DNA of 64,000 nucleotides from Oikopleura dioica (taxonomy: Eukaryota > Chordata > Appendicularia > Copelata > Oikopleuridae): positions 3,539,001-3,603,000 of the forward strand of contig OU015567.1 in assembly GCA_907165135.1 (NCBI GenBank), given 5' to 3'. A program made the position numbers and the translations under genes. A model generated the notes under the pieces. The model was given only the letters and a program-made list of their open reading frames with translations. It searched no databases and was not told where the DNA came from. This document shows positions 11,783 to 24,230 of the stretch, in pieces (the first letter of the stretch is position 1; the number at the start of each line of letters is the position of its first letter).

Positions 11783-14700
11783 ATGAAAATTTCAATTCAA
11801 CTGATTGCTGCTGCTTCTGCCACTCATTATCGAGCAGGCTCCTATGAATACAAGCAGAATGGGGCTACTCTTCAAGGTAAGAAAATTTTTCATCTGAGGA
11901 TTACCATTTTTTAGTTCGACGAACAATGGGTTGGCGACGCGGTTTTGCTGGCTACGGAAATGACGGATGTACAGAAGATCACGTGAACAATGAAATCATC
12001 AGGTAAAATTGATCCTTTTACTCCTCAGAACTGATTATTCTCTAGTGATCCGATGATCAACGAAGTTATATACGACTTCAACGGCAATGTCTTGATTGAC
12101 TTTCAGGAAGCTGGAACAGCAGGAACCTACATCGTCAGCGAAATCGAACAATCGCCCAAATTAGACCCGGGAGTTCACTACTGCTTTGGATCACAAACTG
12201 AGGAGTTTTCGATTAGCAAGCAGTTTATCCACAGAGCGTACGGTTGCTGTACGATCGAGATGAACGATGACGATGGGAATGTGTTCAAAGACGGTGACTA
12301 CCAGTTTCTGTCGAAAGTTTACGATTTGACCAATAATTCGCCCTCATTCAGGTAAAAATGAAAATTTTTTTCTAGACATCATTTTTCATTCTAGAATTCC
12401 TGCGATCTGGTACATCATGTTCGGCTGCCCCGACCAGCGACTCCACCTCAGCCCGATCGACGTTGACGGTGACAACATCAAGTGCCGTTGGGCGAATGAA
12501 GCCGAGGCGGCAAGAATGTCCCGCGATATCGGCAACTTTAACTCTTTCCAACTCGACGAGGAGAATTGCATCGTCACTTATCTTCCCGAAAACGACAACT
12601 TTGGCGCTGGAATCAAACCTCTAGCGATTCAAGTCGAGGATTTCGACGCGAATGGGGTGCTCCGATCTTCGATGCCAGCGCAGTTCATGGCTACAGTTTG
12701 GACGCCCGAAATGCCCGATCCAGGGGACAATGGTTCCACTGGCGGTGGAAAACTCTTTGCTGATACTGTCTTCGGAGCAATTCACGATGAAACTCTAGAG
12801 AATCATCAGTCACCTTCAACCTCTTCTTTCAAGCCGCCTCGTAGATGGCGTGCTCGAGGGCGGCGAAACACCGACTATCCAGCATACTGCTCCGGTCTTC
12901 CAACCTTCACCGGCGAAACCCCCACTGACGGAGACATAATCGAAGTTTTCAATGAAATCGATATTGATTTTTTCGCGATTTACACGCTTGATGATACAAC
13001 CAACTTCGACATGGACAGAATTGTCTTTTCCACGCCACCAGGAATGACCTGCACTGAGGTTGATAAGGTGACGGGACAGGCGACTTGCTCCTGGGAACCA
13101 ACAGATGCGCAGAGAGCGATTGGAGAGTTTGACTTGTGCGCGATAGCATACGATCCAATGAATAGAAATACTGATCAAGTTTGCGTCACGCTCAGACTCA
13201 ATCCTCCAACCACAACAACAACCACTACAACTTCAACAACTACCACCAGCACGACAACAACGACGACAACAACAACAACTACTACAACTACGACAACAAC
13301 CACGACTACAACGACAACTCTCGGAACAGGAATCGCAACCAACACCGGTGACATCAGCATTTTTACTCACGATTGGTTCAACGTTCCCACTATTTTCCCT
13401 GAATGCGATACAAAACACAACAATGATTCTACCCTCTCTACCTGGGAAACCGTTGAATCTGAGTGGATGCCTGCCGTTGGAACAGTCCATTGGATGCACT
13501 TGCGCAACAGCGAATCTCGAGATTCCGTTTGCGCTGACGTCTACGATGGGAGTATTGGTTTCGATATGTCGCGAACGGTCAGAACCTTGATTCCAACTTT
13601 TGCCGGGGTGAAATGCTTGAGATTCGAAAATGGAGAATGCACTAATGCTCAGGTTCGATATTGCTGCCCACCTGAAATTCCAACAACAACAACTACAACA
13701 ACCACAACGACAACTACTACTCTTGGAACGGGAGTGCAAACAAACACCGGCGACATCAGAATTTCCACCCACGATTGGTTCAACACCCCGACAATTTATC
13801 CTGAGTGCGATACTAGCCAAAACTACGACTATTACCTCTCAACCTGGGAAACAGTCGAGTCTGACTGGATCGAAGGAGGAAGCAGCTGGAAGTACTTGCT
13901 CAACAGCGATTCAAGAGATGAAGTTTGTGCTGATGTCTACGCTGGTGAAATTGGTTTTGATTCGTCGAGATTGACGGGAGATTTCATTCCAAGCTATGTT
14001 GGAGTCAGATGCTTGAGAGTTGTTGATGGAGAGTGTGTTGATGCTCTCATTCGTTACTGCTGCCCAGCTGAAATTCCAACAACAACAACAACCACCTCTA
14101 CAACTACGACTTCTACAACAACGACAACCACGACAACTACTACAACTACCACCTCGACAACATCAACAACGACAACAACAACCTCAACCACTACAACAAC
14201 AACCACGACAACAACAAGTCCTCGACCAAGAACTACCCTCACTTTCTGGCTCGACATTTTCGCCCCCAACTTCACGTCTCAAAATCTCACCGATTACGGT
14301 TGCACTGGTCGAGGCCTTCTAGAACCTTTCACCCGAAACGCTGGTCGCCCCGTCGACGCAGTAGATCTAGCGATCAATTCATGGAAGAAATGCAATCGTT
14401 GCTCCGTTGACGTTCTCTATCCATCTACTCTTCTAACAAAGGGTTGGGACTATCCCCTTCCTTTGAATGAGCAGTGCTTTAGCGATACGGACTTTGAAAA
14501 GGCAATTTGCGAATGCGACAAAGCATTTGCCAAGGCTCTTGAAATGATTGGCTCGCCAGCAGAAGAATATCAAAATTATGATGAAGGTCTTTGCAGCTCT
14601 TGCGGAGGATCTCTTATCGGTAAGAATGCGTATTTTTGAATCCGTGTAATGAAATTCATTGATCATTGATCACCAATCAATATAATTAAGAAACTGAAAC

Positions 14701-14845
14701 AAAATGCTGCGTGACCGAAGCCGGCTCTTTTCAGCAATATTCATCTCCATCCGAGCAATGCTGCGAAGACAACCAGCTAAAGCCAATCGGAACCTGTGAA
14801 ATCGAAGAAGGAATCACTTATTCCGGCGCAGTGAAAATGTTCTGA
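11783..14845 (+). CDS. Large secreted threonine-rich protein with duplicated Cys domain and PLA2-like end
   Basis: Five exons. ATG at 11783, signal peptide MKISIQLIAAASA. Exons 2-4 encode an N-terminal extracellular domain (MGWRRGFAGYGNDGCTEDH, GCCTIEM) similar in style to uncharacterised metazoan adhesion proteins. Then follow three poly-Thr tracts (13209-13320, 13681-13725, 14074-14222) separating two copies of a ~105-residue Cys domain (13318-13680 and 13726-14073) that share THDWFN, ECDT, LSTWETVES, VCADVY and RYCCP. The C-terminal part has YGCTGRGLL...GRPVDAVDLA and ICECDKAFAKAL, which follow the phospholipase A2 layout (YGC..., PVD, CECD) but lack the HD catalytic pair. A structural matrix role is inferred. 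Confidence 0.85.
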
Positions 14846-14958
14846 TCAATTTATCATTCTGTAAATATTTTTTCTTCATCACTTTTGTACTCAAATAAAC
14901 ATCTTCTTATTAAAAAAATCCGTTTATTAAACAATTTAAAAAATATTAAAAAGTTATT

Positions 14959-16695
14959 TTACAAAATAATGCATCCAGGGCACTTTCCACCGGCTTCTTT
15001 TGTGATAACGTCGACGTCATGATTGTCAATTTTGTGAAAAGCCCTCTCGATTTGAGCACTTAGAAGATGCTTTTTATGACTATTCAGAAATTTGAAGCGA
15101 TGAAATATTTTGTGAACTTACAGCTTCTCATTTGGGTTTTCTTCGAGAATCGTTGATTTTCCAGCTTTTTCAGCGAATTTTCTAAGAGAGAATTTATGTT
15201 TGATGAAAAAAGAGAACTCACAACTTTTCACCAGGTTTGACCGGGAGAACAAGAACTCCTCCTTAAAAATCAATGACTTTATCGAAATTAAAGCTAAATG
15301 TCTACCCTGGACAGGCGCATTGTCATTGGTGTCGACGACTTTCTCGGCTTCATCCGGTTTCTTTTGCCCTAAAAGAACTTCATTTTGGCATAAAAAACAT
15401 TAAATGTACCCGTTGGCTCTTGAATTCTTCGTCTCCTTCTTGATTTTGCTCGTCTCTGGGAAATCGTCATTTTTTCTTCTCTAAATCATTCTTTTATGAA
15501 AAACCTTTATATCGAAGTACTTTTGCTCTTGCGAATCTTCATTTTCTTCACCCGGCTTTGTTAGCGCAAGTGATTCTTCTTCTTTGATCTCAGATTCGTC
15601 TTCAATTGTTTTTTCATCGGTCGAGTCTTTTTCCTGAATTTCATTTTCGACAGGCAAGTTTTGATGTCTTCGGCGTCGCGATTTTCTAAGACTTTTTGAT
15701 TTTTCAATTTTGACTGGTTCTTCTTGCTTCTCTTCAACGATATCTCTTTGTACCAATGTTTCACTAACGACTGCTTCTGGTGAGCTGGCAGGTTTTTCAA
15801 CCTCGATTTTTTCCTCCGAAAAATCTTCCGTCTTCTGATCTTTATTGTCTTGGGGAGGATCAACAAAGATTACTTCCTCTATCGAATCCTCAAGTTGCTT
15901 TTTGACCTTTCGCCGACGACTTTTTGACTTTGTTCTGCTTTTTGACTTCTTTTCTTCCGTTATATCAGTCAATTCTTTTTCTTCAGCAACTTCGTCCTGT
16001 TCATCAATCTTGTCTTTCATAAACTCTTGATCAGCTTCCAATTCGATGGTTTCAACAGGAGAGCTTCGGATTTCCGACTTTTTCTTTCGCCTTCGGCTTT
16101 TCGATCGGTTCCGGCTATTTGATGTTTTCTCTACAGGTTCATCATTCTTGTCTTCATTTTCTTCTACAGAGGCTTGAGAATCTTCAATCTTTTCTTTTTC
16201 AGAAAGCTTGTCCTCGATTTGAAGATTGTCTTCCTTTTTCTCGACGACAACTGGCTTATTATTTCTTCGACGACTTTTTGATCGTCTTCGGCTTTTGGAC
16301 TTCTCTCCAGATTTTCCTTCCTTCTCAGTCAAACTGCCTTCAAGAGCTTCTGTAAGAACATCACTGTTTTCTTCTTTGACGGAATCTTCTTCCACATTAA
16401 GTATAGCTTCATTTCCGGCATCTTCCGCTTTTGTTTTTCTTCTGCGGCTTTTTGATCGTTTTCGACACTTTGATTTAATTTCTGTTTCTTCTGATGCATT
16501 CATTTTCTCGCCAATGTTTACTTCTAATCCTTCATCATTTGGAATCGTTGCAATTTTTCTCCGACGAGATCGTGATCTCGATCGACTCTTCTTTTCGCAG
16601 GAAGGTTGCAAGTTTTCTTCCTCGGTTTTATTTTTCTGCTTCCTTGTTTTGCGCCTTTTCGACTTTTCAAGCGTTTTTTTCTCTTCCTCCGTCAT
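14959..16695 (-). CDS. Charged KE/SR-rich protein with C-terminal CaaX box
   Basis: The first long exon (15540-16695) encodes acidic stretches alternating with repeated basic blocks of the type KSRRRSKSRRR/RSKSRRRK, roughly every 50-60 residues. Short exons (15000-15540) separated by 37-60-nt introns add GGVLVLPVKPGEKL, a helical part and the end GGKCPGCIIL before the TAA at 14959-14961. The terminal CIIL is a CaaX sequence with Leu last, which predicts geranylgeranylation and membrane attachment. The repeats look like splicing-factor SR blocks or nuclear localisation signals, which is hard to reconcile with a prenyl anchor. Family not recognised. Confidence 0.75.
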
Positions 16696-16840
16696 TTTGA
16701 TTTTCAGCGATTTTATCAATCAGAGCTTCATTCAAAGCGGAAATGAGAAATTTTTGAATAACGAGTATGAAATAAGTCTATAATAAGAATTTGCCCATTT
16801 ATTGTACATTTTTGTTTTGAAATTTGATTTGCAGCAAAAC

Positions 16841-18267
16841 TTAAAAATAATTAATCTTTTCGTTTTTAAGCTCTTCTTGGTTTCTGAAGATTTTGTAGCC
16901 AAACACTGCCATGTACTCTTCGCATATTTTTTGTACTTTTTGAACTCGATCCCAAGCCGCGGTTTTTCTCCATTTTTGAAGGTTTTCTTTTGAGTTGCGC
17001 TTGGTCGAATAAGCTTTTAAAAATTCATTATCTTTTGAATACTTTTCGAGAGGATACGAAGTGGCTCTAGAATTTGTATCTTCATAGTATTTTTGACTTT
17101 ATGAAAATGAACAAATGAGATCGTTGATTTTATCCCTTTCCTTTGTACTGTCATCCTTCTCTGTCGCCGCTTTCAAATACTCATGAACATCTTCTGAAAT
17201 CTCCATGTCCAGAAACTCATAAGTTTCTTTCGAAACCGCAATTGGGTCCATCGCGATATCTTCATATCTAATTATTTTCACCATCTCTTTCCATTTTGAC
17301 TCATTTTTCTTGTTTGCCGCGAATTTCGCGCACTCGACTTCCAGCTGATCGAAAAACTGCTGCTCATGGGTACCCCAGTAACTCGCTGGCCAAGTCAGTT
17401 TCTTTCTCGATTCTAGCATTGCTCGAGGATCTCTTGCGAGAAGGACGATCTTTCCTTCGATTTTGCCATCAAGCCGATTGAAAAAATCGACAAATTGTTG
17501 AACATCTAGGACTCTGATGATTTTCGCCGCTGTCGCTTTTGTTTCGTTTATGCATATTTTCTCCGCAAGATCGGCTTTTTTTGCTGGCCCGGGAAAACAA
17601 GGCTTTCGGCAAATATGATCTTCGTACGTCTTTGAGCAAAAAGGAGGAGCGCAAAAACGGCGAGAATTGAACCAAAAACAAGTGTCCTCTGTCTGACAGA
17701 CGTTTTTGACTGTAGTTGAGTTTTCAGCGTAGTCCTTCCAGTCAGAGAAGAGCGGAAGTTTACAATCGACGAAAATACTTTCCAGAAGCTTTTGAGGAGT
17801 TCTTTTTTCGCTGGCTTTTTTTACATTTGATTTTTAAAATATATTTTTCAAATTCTTAGAACTGAACCTGAAACCGTTTTTCTTCAATGGTTTTGTTCAT
17901 TTTTCCTGTCCAGTCGTATTCAAAAAGTGTGAAGGGTTCAAAATGATAGAAAATGTCCTTTATGTGGCTCAAAAACATACAATTTTCTGTTAAAATTTCA
18001 AGAGATTTGAGCACTTTCCTTGTTCCGATTGAATAATTCCCCGGTAAACGTACTTCCTGCGCGGTAAAGAGTCATCAGCACAATCGTTTTTCGTCGAATT
18101 TTTGAAGAAACATTTTTCGTTTCAAGTTCATTTTTACTTTCTTCAAGCTTTTCTTTTCTGACAACGAGTCTCGACTTTAGCTCCTGATTCTCTTTTGCGC
18201 TCTTGTACAAAATAAAAAAGACGAAAAGTAAGCAAACAGCACTTATTATTTTTTGATAGAATCTCAT
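16841..18267 (-). CDS. Carbohydrate sulfotransferase, type II membrane protein
   Basis: Short cytosolic N-terminus MRFYQK followed by a transmembrane segment (IISAVCLLFVFFILY) and stem, as in Golgi sulfotransferases. The 5'-phosphosulfate loop is KTIVLMTLYRAGSTFTGELF; the 3'-phosphate binding part is IVLLARDPRAMLESR, with the usual DPRA. Later KIIRYEDIA and, in the last exon, WRKTAAWDRVQKVQKICEEY plus FGYKIF match the family C-terminus. It would transfer sulfate from PAPS to glycans in the Golgi lumen, which fits a house-secreting animal. Stop TAA at 16841-16843; about 430 residues, close to the family norm. Confidence 0.88.
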
Positions 18268-18489
18268 CGTTGCTAGTTAATTATAGTTTTATACTGGTGA
18301 CTGAAATAAACGTTTCATTTTATTGAGTAAATGTTGGAAAACACTTAAATAAGGTCTCGTTGTTGTCGATATGATTGGACCTAAGGGCAAGTTCCATTGA
18401 TGCATGAAGTTCTAGTGAAATCTATCTGATAAGATAGAAGAAGATAGTCAATATAAAATCGAGAAACAGTGATTAAATAACTCGGAAAA

Positions 18490-19724
18490 TTAAAAAATTT
18501 GGTAAAAGAAGTTTCGGACTTTGTAGGCGGGAGCAGGGTCGTAGTGATTGTCGGCAACGTATGCTGAGAGAGTGCCGGTGGTTTTCGCTCTGCTCGAAGC
18601 GTAATTTCCCGACATTATGGTGGCGCCGTCGACACTTGCGACGTAGGAAAGTTGTCCGCTTCCACGATTGGTAACTTCTATAGTATAGGTGCTCCATTGA
18701 CCGTCAGTGCACGTAATTTCCGTAAATTCGTGATGATCATATCCTTCTGGATTATTTGTTGCAAAGTGCACTTTATTGCTACCGCTTGATCGGAAAAGTA
18801 CGAACGTTCGATCACCAGCTGCTCCGTAATCTTGGCCTGTACCAAGTCGAAGGATAGCCGTCCAAGCCCAGTTGATTGGGGCGCTATGGTCGCAGAAGAC
18901 CTCAGCTGACGCTTTGTAGGCCAGAGCAGCCGGGACGGTTGCGAGAAGATTATTTCGACTAGGTGCAATGGCGCAGCCATTAACGATGTTAAAGCAGTTT
19001 TCAACTCCGTCGCATGGATCGGGAACTTGCAAGCACGCGATATTTATATCAGCAAAAGTCTGATAGTAAAAATTGCGGACGAAATTCGTTGAGCCAGCCT
19101 TGTACCAGTCGTCAGAAACGAAAACTTTGAGATCGACAGATGTCACCAATCCATTTTTGTAAGAGTACATGCCTTGTTCGATAGGGTCACCATCAATGCT
19201 GACAACATATTCGAGAACCAAGTCTTCGAAAGAGCGATCGCTTTGTTTCACAAGAACAGTGTAGGTGTTCCACTAACCCTGAACGCAGACATGATCGCGG
19301 GCCTTATAATATTCGTCTGGAGCATTAAAAAAGAATAAAAACTGTTTTTTGTCAGGATATCGCCAGATTCCGAATGGTCGATCACCAACAGCTCCATAGC
19401 GACAGTCTCCAACGGTCACGTGTATGATATTTAAGAAGTCTCCTCCGTACATCAGGGGAAGTAAAGGCAAGCTATAGTCGCAATAAACGTCAGCAGAGAA
19501 TTTGTAGTTGAGAGCGGCGGGCACAGTTCCAACCAGATTGTTTCGAGAGGGCGCAAGGCTGCATCCGTCTACGAGGGTCTGACAATTGTCGAGGCCATCG
19601 CATGGATCTGTATCACATGGAGGAATTTCTTCGAGATAAAATGTCTTTATTAGCGTGTGGTCATCTAACTTGAGTATGCGGATTTTTCGGTCATTGAACT
19701 TTTCATGGCTGGTAATATTTATTT
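18490..19724 (-). pseudogene. Secreted lectin-like repeat protein, interrupted by stop and gap
   Basis: Two tandem units of about 190 residues, each with C..DPCDG(V/L)(E/D)NC, a second Cys segment (NGC..APSRNNL), AAL.YK.SA.V.CD, a GAAGDR/GAVGDR turn and YTI/YTV strands: the look of a concanavalin-like (laminin-G type) beta-sandwich. The N-terminus lies in or beyond the run of N. Between the two units the reading frame is broken by TAG (19273-19275, complement) exactly where the second unit has Gln in DGQW; the frame then continues intact. I list it as interrupted; a sequencing error or polymorphism is possible. The true stop is at 18490. Function unknown, extracellular by composition. Confidence 0.6.
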
Positions 19725-20224
19725 NNNNNNNNNNNNNNNNNNNNNNNNNNNNNNNNNNNNNNNNNNNNNNNNNNNNNNNNNNNNNNNNNNNNNNNNNNNN
19801 NNNNNNNNNNNNNNNNNNNNNNNNNNNNNNNNNNNNNNNNNNNNNNNNNNNNNNNNNNNNNNNNNNNNNNNNNNNNNNNNNNNNNNNNNNNNNNNNNNNN
19901 NNNNNNNNNNNNNNNNNNNNNNNNNNNNNNNNNNNNNNNNNNNNNNNNNNNNNNNNNNNNNNNNNNNNNNNNNNNNNNNNNNNNNNNNNNNNNNNNNNNN
20001 NNNNNNNNNNNNNNNNNNNNNNNNNNNNNNNNNNNNNNNNNNNNNNNNNNNNNNNNNNNNNNNNNNNNNNNNNNNNNNNNNNNNNNNNNNNNNNNNNNNN
20101 NNNNNNNNNNNNNNNNNNNNNNNNNNNNNNNNNNNNNNNNNNNNNNNNNNNNNNNNNNNNNNNNNNNNNNNNNNNNNNNNNNNNNNNNNNNNNNNNNNNN
20201 NNNNNNNNNNNNNNNNNNNNNNNN
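19725..20224. other. Assembly gap (500 N)
   Basis: Run of N. The upstream (5') exons of the lectin-like gene and possibly the 3' end of the next gene lie in it. Frames that run across it carry no information. Confidence 0.99.
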
Positions 20225-20265
20225 TCGAGGTAAAATTTTTGTCCTCATCGGAAAACTTTCATAAG

Positions 20266-21201
20266 TTACGATTGAAATTCGTTATAAATATGAATCATGT
20301 TGTGTAACTGTGTCTCAAGAATGTCAAGAAAGGATGATTCAATCGCGTCGACCATATTGAAATTAACAACTATTTTTTCAAGTTTTTCAGCATTTGACTT
20401 CAATATAAAAGGGTTAACAAAATAATCAGAATCCATCCATAGAGAGCCATTTCGAAAAATTCCGAAGGAAAAGAGATTCATTCCATTAAAAAAGTTTCCC
20501 TCGAGAAATTTGGCTATTTTTAAATTTCGGTATTCTTCTGGGATATTGATTTTGAATCCAAAGCGTTTAGTCCCATTCAAGTTCATCTTAATTGTCGAAA
20601 TATGTTTTATTTTGCCAAGGGAGTAAAACCAAGAATCAGGAATGATCATTTTGTAAAATTTTACTCCCGTGAACAGGTTCATGCCTGGCGCCGGAAATTG
20701 CCCCTGTTCGTAAAGATTCTTTGAGAACTTCGGAAAAACGTCGTCGTGAAAAGAAAACTTAGGATTGCTTGTAACATGCATTTTCTTTTTCCATGGTTGT
20801 TGGACAAATTCAGTCTCGATATTTTCTTTTCGGAGGGTTTCAAAAGTACCTTTTTAAAAGCTTTGAATAGTCAATTTTTTAAAACCCTCTCCTTTATCAT
20901 ATTTGATTTCGAATATGATGTCAAAAACACTGTTTTGAATAAGTATTTTCTCGTCATGAATAAATCCATGCCCAAAATATTCGCATTCGTCATTGTTCAA
21001 ACCTTTCTGATCAGTATAGTAAGGATCATCTGCTGCAAACATTGTCGAATAACATTCTGATTTTTCTTCGTATTCAATAAGTGAGCCGATCCACTCGCGC
21101 CCAAGAGTAAGAAATTTTCCTTCTGCCTCCAAATGCAAAGAATAAAGTGTGTTTGAGAGATCGATACTTCTTGTCACGATTATTAAAAGAAGTTTGCTCA
21201 T
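20266..21201 (-). CDS. Unknown, possibly secreted protein
   Basis: Two exons. The ATG at 21201 gives MSKLLLIIVTRSIDLSNTLY, which may be a weak signal peptide. Exon 1 runs to about 20880; exon 2 resumes at ENIETEFVQQPWKKK and ends NMIHIYNEFQS. About 290 residues, few Cys, with beta-strand-like hydrophobic spacing. The pattern CY..M.A.D.YY followed by a conserved-looking beta region also occurs in the neighbouring gene (DKCYYYAPDYN), which suggests distant paralogy. No family recognised. Confidence 0.5.
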
Positions 21202-21248
21202 GTCAATCTTAAAGGGGTCCAAATAAAGAATGAAATTATTTTAAGTAA

Positions 21249-22763
21249 TTATAAGATTTCAACCCTTTTCAAAGAAATCACATGGACTGGGTTCAACTCG
21301 CTTAGTTCTATGGGAATTTGAATCTCGTTCTTTTTCCAACCTTTCTCAAATTCTTCGTCCTTTCGGATTCTGTTCAGGGCCATTGTGGTCGATAGTTTAA
21401 TGTAATGATCGCCCAGCTTGACGCTCATCAAGTAGAATACTCCTTTGAAGCTGACTGAAGACACTTTCGCGTTAAAATGGTTGCTAGGTATGAAACCCTG
21501 CGCTAACTTTACAAGAGTTTTGAATACATAAGATAACAGATAAGTGACTGCTAATGATTTCACTTCTTCTTTGAACCCTTCCTCAAAACGCCTTAAATTG
21601 TAATCAGGAGCATAGTAGTAGCATTTGTCAATTTTTGCAGTTGGACGGCTTTTTATGGTTAAAAATGACATTTCGTCTATTTTAAAATTGATCATATTTT
21701 CGACCATTTTCAGATGACGACGACTGGAAAAACTTTTGTTCCTTTCTCTTCTCGACGGATTTCGATGTGATGAGTTCCGATTGATGATCCGAAGTGGAAG
21801 ACGAAAAAACCTCTTCAACTTGAGCTTCACACAGTTGATATTCAGTTGTAAAGACTTACATTGTATTCAGTCGATTCGGAATAAAGATCGAAATGGCTCC
21901 AGTTTCTGTCAATCTTTGCAAGTTTCCGAGGGCATCGACCAAATAATGCTCGCCATTGAGAAAATTGGACCCGGTAGACTTTAACGATTTCATTGATATT
22001 CTTTTCATTTCTTATTGCAATTTTTTAATAAAAAAATTAAAAACTCAGAAAACCGTTCATAAGGGAAAAAAGAATTAGAAATATCTATTCGTTTCGAGAT
22101 ATCACCAAAATCCGAAAAAATAATCGGAAATGTTTCTTTTTGAATTCTGTCTCGATTCGCCAATCGACCGTGTAAATGTTTAGGATCATGATGGGATCCG
22201 GTAACAAATCGAACACCACTATGCCATGTATTGTCAGTAAAAATCGAGCCAGCTACTTCATCGGAAACTGAGAAGCCTGTGGAATTTTTATGCAGATTGA
22301 AAACAGGAACAAGTTTCTGGCGCGATTCAAATTTCTCACACTTGTAAAATTGGCAAGGACACCCGTTCAAACAGTGTTTCTGAAATGGACAGACTTCTCC
22401 GGCTCCCTTAGCTGATCTTGTCAGTTCGAAACACATTGATTCACATGGAGACACCGGATAAGTCCTTGTTGATTCCAAGACGAGCGTTTTCGAGCAAAGA
22501 TGACGGCAGACGTTTTGATCGTAAAACTGTTTCTTCTGGCAGCGGAGAAGATTGACTTCATTTTCTTCTCTTGTGAAATTAAGACCCGCAGTTTTTGCGT
22601 GCTCGATCATAGAAACCGATTCGGGAAGGGTAAACTCTTGAGTTTCATAGCACTGCTTCAACAAATGTCCACAGAAGTCCATTGTTGCTGTTCTAACGCA
22701 TATCTTATAGTTTCGATGACAAGTCGTCGTCAGAAAAGTTGTTACTCCGCGTGATCTCTCCAA
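21249..22763 (-). CDS. Cys-rich extracellular-type protein, N-terminus incomplete
   Basis: The 5' exon (22005-22763) holds many Cys (CHRNYKIC, CGHLLKQC, CRHLCS, CESMCF, CPFQKHC, CPCQFYKC), like a disulfide-rich ectodomain. A GTTTTC...AATAAG intron allows it to continue in frame into NEKNINEIVKVYRVQFSQW and then into the exon at 21249-21830, ending SLKRVEIL. No ATG or signal peptide is found upstream; the open frame begins at a splice-acceptor-like site about 40 bp from the minisatellite, so the first exon may have been displaced or lost. Family unknown. The two parts could also be separate genes. Confidence 0.45.
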
Positions 22764-22800
22764 GGAATACAGGCGTAATACAATTTTTGGAACTTCTTAC

Positions 22801-23040
22801 CCTTGGACGAGGAAAAAAAGGAACTGTTAAGGGTGGACGAGGAAAAAAAGGAACTTTTAAGCTTGGACGAGGAAAAAAAGGAACTGTTAAGCTTGGACGA
22901 GGAAAAAAAGGAACTGTTAAGAGTGGACAAGGAAAAAAAAGGAACTTTTAAGCTTGGACGAGTAAAAAAAGGAACTGTTAAGCTTGGACGAGGAAAAAAA
23001 GGAACTTTTAAGGGTGGACGAGGGAAAAAAGAAAATTTGA
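22801..23040 (+). repeat. 30-bp minisatellite, 8 copies
   Basis: Unit of 30 bp (TTGGACGAGGAAAAAAAGGA...) repeated about eight times with few changes. In one plus-strand frame it stays open and reads DEEKKELLR/S-L/V decapeptides; in the minus strand it reads Ser/Phe-rich. No start, no flanking exons, so it is treated as non-coding. It lies at the boundary between the ordinary genes and the unusual 39-kb block. Confidence 0.9.
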
Positions 23041-24230
23041 AATTGTGAATTTCGGGAGTTCATTAGAGAAATTCAAGGACCTGAAAGTGTACCTTGGAAA
23101 ATACAAGTGAAAAAATTCTAGGTTTTAAATGTCTCTGTTGGAAAATCCAAGAAGTGGAAAAAAAGGAAAAAATGGGTTTTCTTAGGCCGGCAGGCCATTG
23201 GCTGCTGTTTTAGATCTACTTCATTTTGTTTGTTTGTTTATTAGTTTGTGTTTCTCTTGGAATGCGGTTTTATGAATAATTGCCTCTTTGTTTTATTGCC
23301 GCGTCATTATTACAGTGATATTACTGTTTTTGTAGTCATGAATATTCCGTGTTGCTCGACGTTTCTTAATTTAGTGTTCATTTTTTTTTTTTGTCTATTT
23401 AGTTTACCTAAAGTAAGTTGATTTGATTGCTGTGGTCTGATTGGCTCGCGTAAATTATTTTGGCTCTTTGATTGGAACGTTGTATTTGGTTATTTTAGTT
23501 ATCGTATAACGCCTTTATTCGTGCCGCTCTTCTTCGTCTTGCTTCTTCAAAGCGATTTGTGAAGAGAAAATATCCTGCGGACAATGTCAGATTTACTAGT
23601 TTTGTTTTGAATTTTATTTTTTTTACCTTGTATTTCATTGTTTGAGCTGTCTATCGTCTCTGCTTGCACCGGCGAGTCTTAAAATATTGTTGGTGGTTGT
23701 TGTTTATTACGCGTTGTGTTTTGGTTGTCATATATTGTGTTACCTGAGTTTTCTGTTGGAATGATGTCGTTCTCCCCTGTTGTAATGCTTGGTGCCGAGT
23801 GTTGAGTATGAATTCGTGTGATAAAAGTGATATCTGTTTTATGGAATTTTGTCAGCTGTAGGCAATTCGGTTCTGGACAGCGAAATAATGGCGGCTTTGT
23901 ATTTTTTGGGTTGTAACCTCCTTGTTGGTGACCTTACTATGGTTCTATACTGCCATTGTAAATGTTTGTAATTGATTAAAGAACCTGGCCTATTATACAG
24001 GTTAAGCAGCAAATGTGCTTGCAATTGAGATTAAAAACTTCGCGTCGAAATTCATTGTCAAACTTTGTTTTGCACACGTTGCATATATTCAAATCAGTGT
24101 TATTTTCGCTCATAAGTGATCTGAATTATGTTCGTTTATATGTTAAAGTTCTCGCGACAATAAATGAGTAAATAATGTTTATCATATAAAAATAAAAGGA
24201 TTCAGAATCGTTTTGAAGTTAATAAATTTA
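23041..24230. other. Gene-free spacer
   Basis: About 1.2 kb of AT-rich sequence downstream of the DEAD-box gene. I see no exon on either strand. It contains the first copy of the GGCCGGC hairpin motif at 23174-23196. Confidence 0.5.
23174..23196 (+). promoter_or_regulatory. Hairpin motif, copy 1
   Basis: GGGTTTTCTTAGGCCGGC continuing to AGGCC. GGCC arms enclose a small loop. Four more copies occur at 26401, 37155, 43384 and 53311, nowhere outside the 39-kb block. Confidence 0.6.

Noticed and set aside
19655-20307. Open frames spanning the run of N
   Set aside because: They are open only because N cannot form a stop codon.
22739-23048. Lys/Glu-rich plus-strand frame in the 30-bp repeats; also considered as a CRISPR array
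   Set aside because: No exon structure or start context. Units are contiguous without spacers, so it is a minisatellite and not CRISPR.
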